Numbered from the stretch's first letter, positions 17,630-26,284 are shown. The stretch: 64,000 bases of DNA from JBBSBL01 sp963735885 (GCA_963735885.1 CAVTMP010000010.1:124001-188000), one strand, 5' to 3'. The notes: generated by a model not told the origin, from the letters alone. Numbers and translations: made by a program.

Positions 17630-19042
17630 TCAGGCGTCGGACGCCGGTGCGGAGGCGACCCCGGCACGGCGGTCCCACTCCGCCTCGATGTCCTCGAGCG
17701 GCACGTCCTTCGTCTCCGGGACGAGGAACAGGCAGAAGAGCCAGGTGAAGACGCCGATCCCCGCGTAGATGAAGAACGTCGCGCTGCGGCCGGCGGCGGC
17801 GATCAGCGGGAGGAACGTGAGCGACACGATGAAGTTGAAGGTCCAGTTCGACATCGTGCCGATGCCCGCGGCCTTCGCCCGGACGCGCAGCGGGTAGATC
17901 TCGGCGTTGAGCAGCCAGAAGATCGCGCCGAGGCTGATCGCGAAGGAGCCGACGTAGGCCATGAGCGAGATGACCGCCATCGGCCCGATGACGCTCGAGT
18001 CGCTCGGCAGCGTGAACGCGATCCCGAGCGAGACGAGCGAGAGCACCATCCCGGCCACGCCGGTGAGCAGCAGCTGGCGGCGGCCGAAGCTCCGCAGCAG
18101 CCGGATGGCGAGGATCGTCGCGCCGACGTTGACGATGCCGACGCCGATCGAGGCGAGGATCGCGGAGGCCGAGGAGTCGATGCCGGCGAACTCGACGATC
18201 GTCGGGGCGTAGTAGATGACGGTGTTGATGCCGGTGATCTGCTGGAGGACCGCGAGGCCGACGCCGACGAGCAGCGCGGCGCGCATGACCGGCGTGAGCA
18301 GATCGCGGTAGGTGCCCTGATCCTGCTGGAGGGTCGCCTCGATCTCGGCGAGCTCGGCGTCCACCGCGTCCTCGTCGGCGCCCCGCAGGCCGCGCAGCGT
18401 GGCGCGGGCCTCGCCGCGCTCGCCGATCATCACGAGCCAGCGCGGGCTGCGCGGCATGTAGAGCATCCCGGCGCCGAGCGCGATCGCGGGAATCGCGCCG
18501 AGCCCGAGCATCTCGCGCCAGCCCTCGCTCGGCTCGAAGATGAGCCCGACGAGGTAGGCGACGAGGATGCCCACGGTCACCGCGAGCTGGAAGAGCGTCA
18601 CGAGCTGGCCGCGGACCTCCACGGGCGCGACCTCCGCGATGTAGACCGGGCACGTCGCCGAGGCGAGACCGACGGCGATGCCGAGGAGGACGCGGAAGAC
18701 GACGAGCACCGTCGCGTCCGGCGACACCGCGCAGCCGATCGAGCCGGCGATGAAGATCACCGAGGCGAAGAGGATCATCCGCCGGCGGCCGTAGCGGTCG
18801 GCGAGGGTGCCGGCGATCGGCGCCCCGATGATCGCCCCGAGCGTGACCGCGCTGACCACCGCGCCCTGGCCGAAGTCGCCGAGGTGGAAGTCGTTGCGGA
18901 TGAAGAGGATCGCCGAGGCGACGATGCCCGTGTCGTAGCCGAACAGCAGGCCGCCGAGCGCCGCGACGATCGCCGTCACGATGACGTTGCGCCGTCCGTG
19001 CGACGACTCCTGCGCTCGCAGCTCCTCCTTCCGCGAGGTCAT
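17630..19042 (-). CDS. MFS sugar porter (XylE/GalP-like)
   Basis: Twelve-helix sugar:proton symporter or facilitator (470 aa, standard length). Family signatures: GYDTGIVASAILFI, DRYGRRRM after helix 2, the loop motif PRSPRWL, QQITGINTVIYYAPTIVEFA in helix 7, and PETKDVPLEDIE at the end. The N-terminus is short and hydrophilic. TAGGGT lies 8 nt before the ATG. It begins 42 bp after the tocopherol cyclase-like gene on the same strand, so read-through is possible, but its own promoter box suggests independent expression. Substrate not predictable beyond hexose or pentose. Confidence 0.92.
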   Translation of the reverse strand: MTSRKEELRAQESSHGRRNVIVTAIVAALGGLLFGYDTGIVASAILFIRNDFHLGDFGQGAVVSAVTLGAIIGAPIAGTLADRYGRRRMILFASVIFIAGSIGCAVSPDATVLVVFRVLLGIAVGLASATCPVYIAEVAPVEVRGQLVTLFQLAVTVGILVAYLVGLIFEPSEGWREMLGLGAIPAIALGAGMLYMPRSPRWLVMIGERGEARATLRGLRGADEDAVDAELAEIEATLQQDQGTYRDLLTPVMRAALLVGVGLAVLQQITGINTVIYYAPTIVEFAGIDSSASAILASIGVGIVNVGATILAIRLLRSFGRRQLLLTGVAGMVLSLVSLGIAFTLPSDSSVIGPMAVISLMAYVGSFAISLGAIFWLLNAEIYPLRVRAKAAGIGTMSNWTFNFIVSLTFLPLIAAAGRSATFFIYAGIGVFTWLFCLFLVPETKDVPLEDIEAEWDRRAGVASAPASDA

Positions 19043-19050
19043 CGCCGCGG

Positions 19051-19056
19051 ACCCTA
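19051..19056 (-). promoter_or_regulatory. Putative leaderless -10 box (TAGGGT) of the sugar porter
   Basis: TAGGGT on the minus strand, 8 nt before ATG 19042, in the short gap after the tocopherol cyclase-like gene. Confidence 0.45.
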
Positions 19057-19084
19057 CGGCCTCCGGCGGTCGTCGGGTGAACGC

Positions 19085-20144
19085 TCAGCCGGCGGTCGTC
19101 GCCGGCGCGGCCGCGGTCCGCTCCGGGGGCGCGTCGGGCGCCTCGGCGTGCGCGCCCCGGCGGGCGGCCTCGGCCCGTGCGCGGGCGATGCCGCCGTGCT
19201 CGAGCGCGGCGAGCGGCGAGGTGCCCGAGAAGACCTCGCGGCCCCGCCGCCGCAGCACGACCCGCATCGTCCCGCCGAGGTGCTCGAGCGCGCCCGGGCA
19301 CGTTGCGCCGCTCCGCCGGCAGGGGCACGGGCAGGACGTGGGCGGCGGCGAGCGGCGCGGTGCCCTCGACCTCGACCGCCCAGCGCGGCGAGCGTCCGCG
19401 CAGCGACCAGCGCTCGTCGCCGACCTCGGCCCTTACCGGCGAGAGCACCGGGTCGCCGAGGCGCACGAGGTGCTCCCCGGCGCGGACGACGACGGCCGTG
19501 ACCTCGGTGCGCAGCCCCGGCGCCTCGATGACGCCGCCGGCGAAGGCGACGCAGGCGGTCGGGTCGGAGTCGAAGGCGTGCGCCTGGCCCCACCACCACG
19601 CCGGCGGGAAGCCGCCGCGGCCCCAGTTCTTCTCGGCGTAGACCTCGGCGCCGTCGAGGTCCCACGTCTCGCCGCCGAGCGTCGCGGTGCCCTGAGCGTG
19701 TCCGCCGAGCAGCCACGGGTGCCAGTACTGGTTGAGCGCCGGGACGGTCTGGAAGACCGACGAGCCGCCCAGCGCGCGCCGCGGCCACGGACGCGGGTCG
19801 CGGATGCGGACGTCGAGGCGGGCGTCGGCGCCGAGGTCCACGCGGAGGCGGTCCGCCTCTCCGGCGAAGGCCGTGCCGGCCCGGGCGCCGAGGCGACCCG
19901 GGTCGGCCCAGCCGTGGGGGTGCGCGGCGGTGCGCAGGAAGCCGATCGGGTGGGCCGCGAGCCCGAGGGTGGCCCACGGCCCGGCGGGCGAAGCGTTCAC
20001 CCCGCACAGCGCGATGACGACGCGCCCGCGCGCGACGTCGGTGAATCGCCAGAAGTAGCCCTCCATCGCCACGCCCGGATGGGCGGGCAGCGGATCGCCG
20101 AACGGCGGGTCGGCCCCGGTGGCGCGATAGGCGCTCAGCAGCAC
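19085..20144 (-). CDS. Tocopherol cyclase-like protein (one apparent frameshift)
   Basis: Resembles the plant/cyanobacterial tocopherol cyclase family, which closes the chromanol ring. Supporting pieces: MEGYFWRFTD near the start, NQYWHPWLLGGHAQG, and the diagnostic VYAEKNWGRGGFPPAWWWGQ followed by the FAGG region. GTG 20144 (VLLSAYRATG) fits the family N-terminus (the usual P-x-GWYFK-type opening follows). A frame change near 19295, after RRNVPG, joins the C-terminal part (GGTMRVVLRRRGREVFSG). No prenylquinone genes are nearby. Tocopherols are not expected in actinobacteria, so it may act on another lipid or be a lipid-binding relative. Confidence 0.75.
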
Positions 20145-20234
20145 CCGGCAAGGATGGCGCACGGGCGGGGCGGCGGGGCGCCGGGTGTGGGACCGAGGCG
20201 GTTCCCCGTTGCGACCCCCACGCCGCGCCGGTAA

Positions 20235-20252
20235 GTTGGCACGCGCGCCAAC
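20235..20252. promoter_or_regulatory. Inverted-repeat operator upstream of propeller gene A
   Basis: Perfect inverted repeat GTTGGC-ACGCGC-GCCAAC, 61 bp before the ATG at 20313. It overlaps a possible -10 TAAGTT (20232-20237). It shares the TTGRC...GYCAA form with sites at 39189 and 47436, which is typical of TetR-family operators. Confidence 0.5.
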
Positions 20253-20312
20253 ACGCCCCGTCGTGCGGGCGCCCAGGTCGTCCCGCCGTCGTCCCCGCTG
20301 CCCAGGAGAGCC

Positions 20313-21809
20313 ATGCGTCCCCGCCTCGCCGCCGCCGTCCCGGCCCTCGCCGCCCTCGCCGGCGCGCTCGCCGTCCCCGCCGCCGCGGGCGCGGCCGTCC
20401 CGATCCCGCAGGGCACTCCGCCGACGTCGCTGCCCGCCTACTCCGGCCACCCCGCGACCGCGCACCCGATCTCGGTCCCGCTCCCGCCACGCCACCCGTT
20501 CATGGCGCCGAACGGCAACAGCAACCTCCACGACGACCCGTGGATGACCGACACCTACAACCGCCGCGGGCCGCTCGGACGCAACCCGGTCACCTTCTCG
20601 AACAACCTCAGCCGCGTGTGCGGCACGATGACCTTCAACCGCCGCGGCGAGATCCTGACGGTGTGCGTCGCGCCGGGCGGCCCGCGGCTCTTCAAGCTCG
20701 ACCCGCGCACGCTCGACGTCAAGGCCGAGTTCACGCTGCCGCCCAAGCCGACGCCCCCGCCGGGCACGAACATCTTCCAGGACTTCACCGGCGGCGGGTA
20801 CTTCTACCTCGACGACCGGGAGCGGGTCGTCACGCCGACCACGACGCGCCACATCTGGGTCGTCGCCCAGCGCGGCGCCGGCTTCGCGCGCGTGCGCGAC
20901 TACGACGTCTCGAAGGGCCTGAAGGCCGACGAGAAGATCAGCTCCGCCCTGCCGGACTGGAAGGGCCGGATCTGGTTCGTCACGAAGTCGCGCGGGACGG
21001 TGGGGTACGTCGAGCCGCGCAGCGGTCGCGTGTTCACCCGGCGGCTGAACGAGGAGGTGGAGAACTCCTTCGCGATCGCGAAGGAGGGCGTCTACATCGC
21101 CTCCGACAAGCGCCAGTACCGCTTCGAGGCCTCCGCCCGGGGGCCGCGCCTGGTGTGGTCGGTGCGCTACCGCAACAGCGGCATCCGCAAGCCGAGCCAG
21201 GTCGACGCCGGCACCGGCACGACGCCGACGATCATGGCCGGCGGGTACGTCACGATCACCGACAACGCGGACCCGATGAACGTCGTCGTCTACCGCCGCG
21301 CCGCGAAGCTGCGCCGCGGCCAGCGGCGGACGGTCTGCGAGGTCCCCGTCTTCCGCAAGGGCCGCAGCGCGACGGAGAACTCGCTCATCGCGGCGGGCCG
21401 CTCGATCATCGTCGAGAACAACTACGGCTACGAGGACCCGACCTCCGTGTCGGGCGGGAAGGTCACCGAGCCGGGCGTCACGCGCGTCGACGTCGCGCGG
21501 AACGGGAGGGGCTGCCGGGTCGTGTGGCGGAACACCACCGAGCGGGCGCCGACCGTGGTGCCGAAGCTCTCGCTGAAGACCGGCCTCGTCCACCTCTACA
21601 CGAAGGACCCCGACCCGGCCGGGACGAGCGATCCGTGGTACTGGACGACGCTCGACTTCCGGACGGGCCGCCTCGTCTACAAGGTCTTCTCGGGAACCGG
21701 GACGAGCTACAACAACAACTACGCGGGGATCATCCTCGGGCCGGACGGCACGGCCTACCTCGGCGCCATCGGCGGCCCCGTCGCGCTGCGCGACGGGGCG
21801 GTGCGGTAG
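20313..21809 (+). CDS. Secreted, probably beta-propeller protein A (uncharacterised family)
   Basis: 498-aa exported protein that I cannot assign to a named enzyme family. It has a signal peptide (about 1-28, ending AAAGAAVP) and a motif MAPNGNSNLHDDPWMTDTYN around 65-84. Blade-like repeats with DWKGRIWFVT, GVYIASDKRQYRF, AGGYVTITDNADPMNVVVY and VVPKLSLKTGLVHLY follow, suggesting a propeller fold. A paralogue lies at 47523-49041 with the same order of motifs. A strong AGGAGAG ribosome site stands 6 nt before the ATG, so this gene is leadered, and a TetR-type operator is upstream. It is convergent with DUF1295. Frame intact; function unknown. Confidence 0.8.
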   Translation: MRPRLAAAVPALAALAGALAVPAAAGAAVPIPQGTPPTSLPAYSGHPATAHPISVPLPPRHPFMAPNGNSNLHDDPWMTDTYNRRGPLGRNPVTFSNNLSRVCGTMTFNRRGEILTVCVAPGGPRLFKLDPRTLDVKAEFTLPPKPTPPPGTNIFQDFTGGGYFYLDDRERVVTPTTTRHIWVVAQRGAGFARVRDYDVSKGLKADEKISSALPDWKGRIWFVTKSRGTVGYVEPRSGRVFTRRLNEEVENSFAIAKEGVYIASDKRQYRFEASARGPRLVWSVRYRNSGIRKPSQVDAGTGTTPTIMAGGYVTITDNADPMNVVVYRRAAKLRRGQRRTVCEVPVFRKGRSATENSLIAAGRSIIVENNYGYEDPTSVSGGKVTEPGVTRVDVARNGRGCRVVWRNTTERAPTVVPKLSLKTGLVHLYTKDPDPAGTSDPWYWTTLDFRTGRLVYKVFSGTGTSYNNNYAGIILGPDGTAYLGAIGGPVALRDGAVR

Positions 21810-21811
21810 GG

Positions 21812-21842
21812 GCGCGGCCGGCGCGGCTCCGAGCGGCCGCGC
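21812..21842. terminator. GC-rich hairpin between convergent genes
   Basis: Arms GCGCGGCCG and CGGCCGCGC with a 13-nt loop, immediately after propeller gene A and before the end of DUF1295. It could act on both strands. No T tract. Confidence 0.4.
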
Positions 21843-21845
21843 GCC

Positions 21846-22631
21846 CTACGTCCTCCGCGGCGGGCGCGGGAAGAAGCCGCTCGTCCGCGCGACGTAGGCC
21901 TCGTAGCCCTCGCGTCGCCGCGACAGCGAACGCTCGAGCAGCGCCGCGCCGCTCACGCGGATGAGCAGGACCGACATGAGGATCGGCCCGATCGCGGTCC
22001 ACCACGCGCTGCCGGTCGACGCGGCCACGAGGTAGAGGCCCCACCACACGCAGAAGTCGCCGAAGTAGTTCGGGTGGCGGGTCCAGCTCCACAGGCCGCG
22101 GTCCATGACCTTCCCGCGGTTCGACGGGTCGGCCTTGAAGCGCGTGAGCTGCGCGTCGCCGATCGCCTCGAAGGCGAGGCCGAGCGCCCACAGCGCCGCG
22201 CCGGCCCAGTCGAGCGCCCCGAGGCCCGCCGGCGTGGGATCGAGCTGGCCGACCTGCACCGGCAGCGAGACGACCCACATCAGGAGTCCCTGGACCCAGA
22301 AGACGACGACGAGGCTGCGCAGCGGCCAGCGCGCGCCGTGGCGCTTGCGCATCGCGGCGTAGCGGAAGTCCTCGCCCTTCCCGAGGTTGCGTCGCGCGAG
22401 GTACAGGGTGAGCCGCAGCCCCCAGATCGTCGTGAGCACCGAGAGCAGGAGGCCCCGGTCCTGCGACCCGTCGGCGACCGCGTAGGTGACCCAGGCGATC
22501 ACGACGAAGCCCGAGCCCCAGAAGACGTCGACGATCGACGTGTCGCGCACCGCGACGCTGAGCGCCCAGAGCCCGGTGGTGAGGGCGAGCACCACGCCCG
22601 CGTTGAGCAGGAGGACGGCGCCGTCGCTCAC
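21846..22631 (-). CDS. DUF1295 (steroid 5-alpha-reductase-like) membrane protein
   Basis: 261-aa membrane protein of the DUF1295 family, related to the C-terminal domain of steroid 5-alpha reductases and isoprenylcysteine methyltransferases. About six helices (for example SIVDVFWGSGFVVIAWVTYA, LVVVFWVQGLLMWVVSLPV). The family signature near the C-terminus is GLWSWTRHPNYFGDFCVWWG, with the conserved RHPNYFG loop, then GYEAYVARTSGFFPRPPR. GTG 22631 overlaps the acyltransferase stop (GTGA), so the two are coupled, supporting a shared lipid-related role. Substrate unknown. Confidence 0.88.
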   Translation of the reverse strand: MSDGAVLLLNAGVVLALTTGLWALSVAVRDTSIVDVFWGSGFVVIAWVTYAVADGSQDRGLLLSVLTTIWGLRLTLYLARRNLGKGEDFRYAAMRKRHGARWPLRSLVVVFWVQGLLMWVVSLPVQVGQLDPTPAGLGALDWAGAALWALGLAFEAIGDAQLTRFKADPSNRGKVMDRGLWSWTRHPNYFGDFCVWWGLYLVAASTGSAWWTAIGPILMSVLLIRVSGAALLERSLSRRREGYEAYVARTSGFFPRPPRRT

Positions 22632-23728
22632 GGGCCCGCGGCCGGCCTCGGGCTGGCGCGCCGCCCCGGGCGCCCGGGCCGGGCCGGCCGGGCGGCGGCG
22701 CTCGCCTCCATCGCGGCGACCCAGGCGTCGACCGCCTGCCAGGTCTCGTAGAGCCAGGCCACGCGCTCGGCGCGACCCGCCGGGATCTCGGCGCGCGGGA
22801 TCCGCGTGAAGCGCACGGTGATCGTCCGCCCCACGAGCGCCCCGCGCCAGATGTCCGAGACGAGCCGCAGCCCGTCGAAGCCGTGGTGGGCGAGGACGAC
22901 GACGTCGGCGCCGGGCGCGCCGTCGAGCAGCGCAAGCGTGCCGCCGGTCCGCGGCGGCAGCAGGTGCTCGATCCGCTCGGCCCGCGCCGCGAGCGCCGGG
23001 TCGTGCTCGGCGATCCGGGCGATCGCGCGCCGCCGCCGCTCCTCGGTGAACCGCGTGCCCTCGGGGTAGATGAGGACGCCGTCGACGGGCCCCAGGCCCT
23101 CGGCGAGCGCCCGCACCCGGGCCACCTCGTCGCGTGCGCCGGTGCCGCGGCGCACGAAGTAGTTGGGCAGGCGCTTGCCCGCGACGTCGAGGCACGGGTC
23201 GGAGAGCAGCTCGCGCTTGAGCACGTAGCGCAGCCGGAGGCCGTGCGGGCGCGCGACGAGGTTGGCGGGCAGGAGGTTGTCGACGATGCTCGCGTGGCGG
23301 ATGAGGACGATCGCCGGCCCCGGCGCGACGACGTCGTCCCCGGTCACGACGACGCGCAGGCCGAACAGCCGGCGGGCCGCGCCGAACATCCACGCCGCCC
23401 AGCGCTGCTGGAAGGCCCACGTGCGGTCGCGCAGCCAGGCGCCGCGGCGACCGAAGCCCGCGGCGACCCAGAGGCCCAGCAGCGCCGCAAGCCCGAGGGT
23501 CTCGCCGGCCAGGTAGACCCAGAGGAAGCAGAGCAGCCGGGTCGCCATCCACGGCGTCCGCCGCGCGATCCAGCGGACGAGATCGACGACGACGGCGAGG
23601 ACGAGGAGCGCCGGGAAGAGCGCCGTGACGAGCACGAGGCCGAGGACGACCGGCGGCACCGTGCGCAGGCGGCGCCGCACGACCTCGCCCCGTGTCTCGT
23701 CCAGACCACCACGCTCCATGCCCGTCAT
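22628..23728 (-). CDS. PlsC-type lysophospholipid acyltransferase
   Basis: Membrane acyltransferase of the PlsC/LPLAT family. Two N-terminal hydrophobic segments (VVLGLVLVTALFPALLVLAV and AGETLGLAALLGLWVAAGFG) precede the HX4D catalytic box HASIVD and the acyl-acceptor motif YPEGTRF; a GKRLPNYFVRRG block lies between. It transfers acyl groups to a lysophosphatidate-like or glycolipid acceptor. Start chosen at ATG 23728 (MTGMERGG), with ATG 23719 as alternative. The length, about 366 aa, is longer than minimal PlsC and has a basic C-terminal tail. It leads the pair with DUF1295 (GTGA overlap). Confidence 0.87.
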   Translation of the reverse strand: MTGMERGGLDETRGEVVRRRLRTVPPVVLGLVLVTALFPALLVLAVVVDLVRWIARRTPWMATRLLCFLWVYLAGETLGLAALLGLWVAAGFGRRGAWLRDRTWAFQQRWAAWMFGAARRLFGLRVVVTGDDVVAPGPAIVLIRHASIVDNLLPANLVARPHGLRLRYVLKRELLSDPCLDVAGKRLPNYFVRRGTGARDEVARVRALAEGLGPVDGVLIYPEGTRFTEERRRRAIARIAEHDPALAARAERIEHLLPPRTGGTLALLDGAPGADVVVLAHHGFDGLRLVSDIWRGALVGRTITVRFTRIPRAEIPAGRAERVAWLYETWQAVDAWVAAMEASAAARPARPGRPGRRASPRPAAGP

Positions 23729-23799
23729 GACTACCACGCGCGGGGCCCGCCCGCCATCGCCGGGGCGCCCGGCCGCTCGGGGCCGCGGCGGCCGTCCTC

Positions 23800-23805
23800 T
23801 ACCCT
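23800..23805 (+). promoter_or_regulatory. Putative leaderless -10 box (TACCCT) of bcp
   Basis: TACCCT, 7 nt before ATG 23813; divergent from the acyltransferase. Confidence 0.45.
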
Positions 23806-23812
23806 GGGCCCC

Positions 23813-24283
23813 ATGCCCGCCTCCCCCAAGCCCGGCGACCCGGCGCCCGACTTCACGCTCGAGGGCACGGAGGGCTCGTTCACCCTCTCCGAGCATCGCG
23901 GCGAGCGGGTCGTGCTCCTCTTCTACCCGGGCGACAACACGCCGGTCTGCACCCGCCAGTTCTGCTCCTACCGCGACCAGGCCGACGACATGTCGGGGCT
24001 CGACGCCGTCGTCGTGGGCATCTCCGCGCAGGGTGTCGACTCGCACCGCGAGTTCTCGGCGCAGCACGGGCTCACGGTCCCGCTGCTGGCCGACGAGGAC
24101 AGCGCCGTCGCCCGCGCGTACGGCGCGCACTCGGCGCTGACCGGCACGAAGCGCGCGGTCGTGATCGTCGACGAGGACGGCGTCGTGCGCCATCGCCACG
24201 ACCACCGGCTCGGGCTCGACTTCCAGACGGCCGACGACCTGCGCGACGCGCTCGCCGCGCTGCCCGCCCGCTCGGAGAGCTGA
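23813..24283 (+). CDS. bcp: Bcp/PrxQ-type peroxiredoxin
   Basis: Thiol peroxidase reducing hydrogen peroxide and lipid hydroperoxides, 156 aa. Features: GDPAPDFTLEGTEG at the start, FYPGDNTPVCTRQFCSYRD with peroxidatic Cys in TPVCT and a possible resolving Cys five residues later, then DLSGLDAVVVGIS-like SGLDAVVVGISAQG and PLLADEDSAVARAYGA. Cytosolic and thioredoxin-dependent by family. The start is backed by a TACCCT box 7 nt upstream. A short tandem repeat begins inside its 3' end. Frame intact. Confidence 0.93.
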   Translation: MPASPKPGDPAPDFTLEGTEGSFTLSEHRGERVVLLFYPGDNTPVCTRQFCSYRDQADDMSGLDAVVVGISAQGVDSHREFSAQHGLTVPLLADEDSAVARAYGAHSALTGTKRAVVIVDEDGVVRHRHDHRLGLDFQTADDLRDALAALPARSES

Positions 24284-24366
24284 GCGCGCTCCCGCCCGCT
24301 CGGGGCGCCGCGGCGGTCCCCCGCCCACTCGGGGCGCCGCCCCGCGCCCGCCCGTTCGTGGAGCCG
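24262..24366 (+). repeat. Short tandem GC-rich repeat after bcp
   Basis: Four copies of CCCGCCCRYTCGG-type units starting near 24262, 24291, 24320 and 24347. The two central 21-bp copies (24291-24311 and 24320-24340) differ at one base, with 29-bp spacing; the outer copies are degenerate. It may have arisen by slippage from the 3' end of bcp. Confidence 0.6.
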
Positions 24367-24430
24367 AGCAGCCCGGAGGGCCGCGCCTCCCGTTGGTCCG
24401 GCGACACCGCGGCGGGACGGCGTGTCCGGA

Positions 24431-25393
24431 TCAGCGCACGATCAGCACCGGCTTGCCGACCGCCCGGCGCGCCGCGAGCGCGCGGAGCGCGTCGGCCCCG
24501 CGCTCGAGCGGGTAGCGCTCGCCGACCACCGGGTCGATCGCGCCGGCGGCGTGGAGCTCGGCGATCCGGGCCGCCGCCGCGCGCGGGTAGCCGGGCTCGA
24601 CGGCGAGGAAGCCGCCCCAGTTCACCCCGACGAGCGCGACGTTGCGGAGCAGCAGGCGGTTCACGGCGACCTCGGGGATCTCGCCCGAGGCGAAGCCGAT
24701 GACGAGCAGCCGCCCCTCGGGCGCGAGCGCCCGGAGGCTCTGCCCGAGGATCTCGCCGCCGACCGGGTCCACCACGACGTCGGCTCCGCGCCCGCCGGTG
24801 AGCTCGCGGACCGCCGCGACCCAGTCCTCGCCGGGATCGAGCGCGACCTCCGCCCCGGCCGCGACCGCCGCGTCGCGCTTCTCGGGCGTCCCGGCCACCG
24901 CGATCGGCCGGCCACCCAGGCCGCGCGCGACCTGCAGCGCCGCGGTGCCCACCCCGCCCCCGGCGCCGTGGACGAGCACCGTCTCGCCCGCGCGCAGCCC
25001 CGCGCGACGCTCGAGCGCGAAGAGCGCGGTGTGGTGGTTCATGACCAGGCCGGCGGCCGCGGCGAAGCCCATCCCGACGGGGATGGGGAACGTCGTGGCC
25101 GCTGGCGCCGCGGCGACCTCCGCGAAGCCGCCGAGCGCGGTCACCGCGCACACGCGATCGCCCGCGGCGACCTCCGCGCCCGCGGGCGCCGCACGCACGA
25201 CGCCGGCCACCTCGATGCCCGGCACGAACGGCGGGTCGGGGCGGATCTGGTACTCGCCGCGGGTGAGCAGCAGGTCGGGGAAGCCGACGCCGGCGGCGTG
25301 GACGTCGATGAGCACCGTGCCGGGCGCGGGCTCCGGCTCCGGGACCTCGGCGATCGCCAGCGCGTCCGGGCCCTCGAGCGCGGACAGGCGCAA
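24431..25393 (-). CDS. NADPH:quinone oxidoreductase-like zinc-free MDR enzyme
   Basis: Medium-chain dehydrogenase/reductase of the quinone oxidoreductase type, about 320 aa. N-terminal GroES-like fold (VLIDVHAAGVGFPDLLLTRG, PFVPGIEVAGVV). The NADPH Rossmann motif is LVHGAGGGVGTAALQVARGL, followed by DVVVDPVGGE and ERYPLERGADALRAL near the end. The usual zinc ligands of alcohol dehydrogenases are absent, as in QOR. The start is uncertain: TTG 25393 gives the normal N-terminus, but a GTG at 25581 with a TAGGGT box 7 nt upstream begins a reading that would join this frame through a single indel near 25445, adding about 60 residues. Confidence 0.88.
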   Translation of the reverse strand: MRLSALEGPDALAIAEVPEPEPAPGTVLIDVHAAGVGFPDLLLTRGEYQIRPDPPFVPGIEVAGVVRAAPAGAEVAAGDRVCAVTALGGFAEVAAAPAATTFPIPVGMGFAAAAGLVMNHHTALFALERRAGLRAGETVLVHGAGGGVGTAALQVARGLGGRPIAVAGTPEKRDAAVAAGAEVALDPGEDWVAAVRELTGGRGADVVVDPVGGEILGQSLRALAPEGRLLVIGFASGEIPEVAVNRLLLRNVALVGVNWGGFLAVEPGYPRAAAARIAELHAAGAIDPVVGERYPLERGADALRALAARRAVGKPVLIVR

Positions 25394-25580
25394 GGCCCTC
25401 GGCCCGCGACTCGCCGCCGCGAGGCCCGCGACCTCGCCGCCGGGCGCCCGGCCGGGCCGGCCGGCTCCCCGGCGGCCGGCTCGACCCTCGTCGCGTCGCG
25501 GCCGAGCAGCAGCGACACGACGAGCAGGCCGCCGAGCATCGTCGGCCGGTCGATCCGCTCCGCCGCGCCGTCCCGCGTCA
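25394..25580 (-). other. Possible N-terminal extension or leader of the quinone oxidoreductase
   Basis: From GTG 25579-25581 the minus strand reads VTRDGAAERIDRPTMLGGLL, with a short hydrophobic stretch, then Ala/Pro/Gly-rich sequence. It has no stop of its own before running over the oxidoreductase in another frame. Either a small overlapping gene or an extension joined by an indel. 25582-25730 holds only the promoter box and the fasciclin gene's leader. Confidence 0.3.
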
Positions 25581-25588
25581 CGCGCGGC

Positions 25589-25594
25589 ACCCTA
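25589..25594 (-). promoter_or_regulatory. Putative leaderless -10 box (TAGGGT)
   Basis: TAGGGT on the minus strand, 7 nt before GTG 25581. It suggests that transcription towards the quinone oxidoreductase starts here. Confidence 0.4.
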
Positions 25595-25716
25595 GCGCCC
25601 GGCCTGGCGCCTCCGGACGGCGAGCGTCCGGGCGCCAGGTCGAGGGGCCGGACGCCGACCGCCCAACCGGCGAGCGGCCCGCCGCCGTACCTCCGCGCGA
25701 TCCGACGCACATCCCC

Positions 25717-25724
25717 AAGGAGGA
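25717..25724 (+). promoter_or_regulatory. Strong ribosome binding site of the fasciclin gene
   Basis: AAGGAGGA, 6 nt before GTG 25731. It fixes the GTG start and marks this as one of the few clearly leadered genes. Confidence 0.8.
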
Positions 25725-25730
25725 ATCCAC

Positions 25731-26228
25731 GTGAAGCGCATCGCCATCCTCGCCGTCGCCGTCGTGGCGTTGGCCGTCCCGGCCGCGGCGCCCGCCGCGT
25801 CCAAGCCGGGCACGATCGTCGACGTCGCCGCCGGCAACAAGCAGTTCTCCACCCTCGTCTCCCTCGTCAAGAAGGCCGGCCTGGTCAAGGCCCTCTCGTC
25901 GAAGAAGGGCAAGCTCACCGTGTTCGCGCCGACGAACGCGGCGTTCGCGAAGCTCGGCAAGAAGACCTTGGCGGCGGTCGGCAAGGACAAGAAACTCCTG
26001 ACCTCGATCCTCACCTACCACGTCGTGAAGGGCGCGGTGCCGGCCGCCACCGTGGTGAAGCTGAACGGCAAGAAGGTGAAGACGCTGAACGGCAAGAAGG
26101 TGAAGATCACCGTCCGCAAGGGCCCGAGGGTCTTCGTGAACTCCTCGCGGGTCGTCAAGACCGACGTGAAGGCCAGCAACGGCATCATCCACGTCATCGA
26201 CCGGGTGCTCATCCCGCCGAAGGGGTAG
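25731..26228 (+). CDS. Secreted fasciclin (FAS1) domain protein
   Basis: 165-aa exported single-domain fasciclin protein. Signal peptide about 1-24 (AILAVAVVALAVPAAAPAA). FAS1 landmarks: LTVFAPTNAAFAKL (H1 box) near residues 62-76 and NGIIHVIDRVLIPP (H2 box) at the end, with the YH motif in ILTYHVVKG. A lysine-rich internal duplication, LNGKKVK twice in a row, precedes the last strand. Such proteins mediate adhesion or matrix contact. It has a perfect Shine-Dalgarno and a strong hairpin downstream, suggesting a highly expressed single-gene transcript. Confidence 0.92.
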   Translation: MKRIAILAVAVVALAVPAAAPAASKPGTIVDVAAGNKQFSTLVSLVKKAGLVKALSSKKGKLTVFAPTNAAFAKLGKKTLAAVGKDKKLLTSILTYHVVKGAVPAATVVKLNGKKVKTLNGKKVKITVRKGPRVFVNSSRVVKTDVKASNGIIHVIDRVLIPPKG

Positions 26229-26254
26229 CCCGCCCCGCCCGAAGGACGCACGCA

Positions 26255-26284
26255 GCGAGGGGCGCCCGACCGGGCGCCCCTCGC
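26255..26284 (+). terminator. Strong hairpin after the fasciclin gene
   Basis: Perfect 14-bp arms, GCGAGGGGCGCCCG and CGGGCGCCCCTCGC, separated by AC. 26 bp after the stop. No T run, as is common in very GC-rich genomes. Confidence 0.65.

Noticed and set aside
17082..21593. 1503-codon minus-strand frame
   Set aside because: Part of it is the tocopherol cyclase-like gene; the remainder is antisense to the cyclase and propeller A genes or out of frame with the sugar porter.
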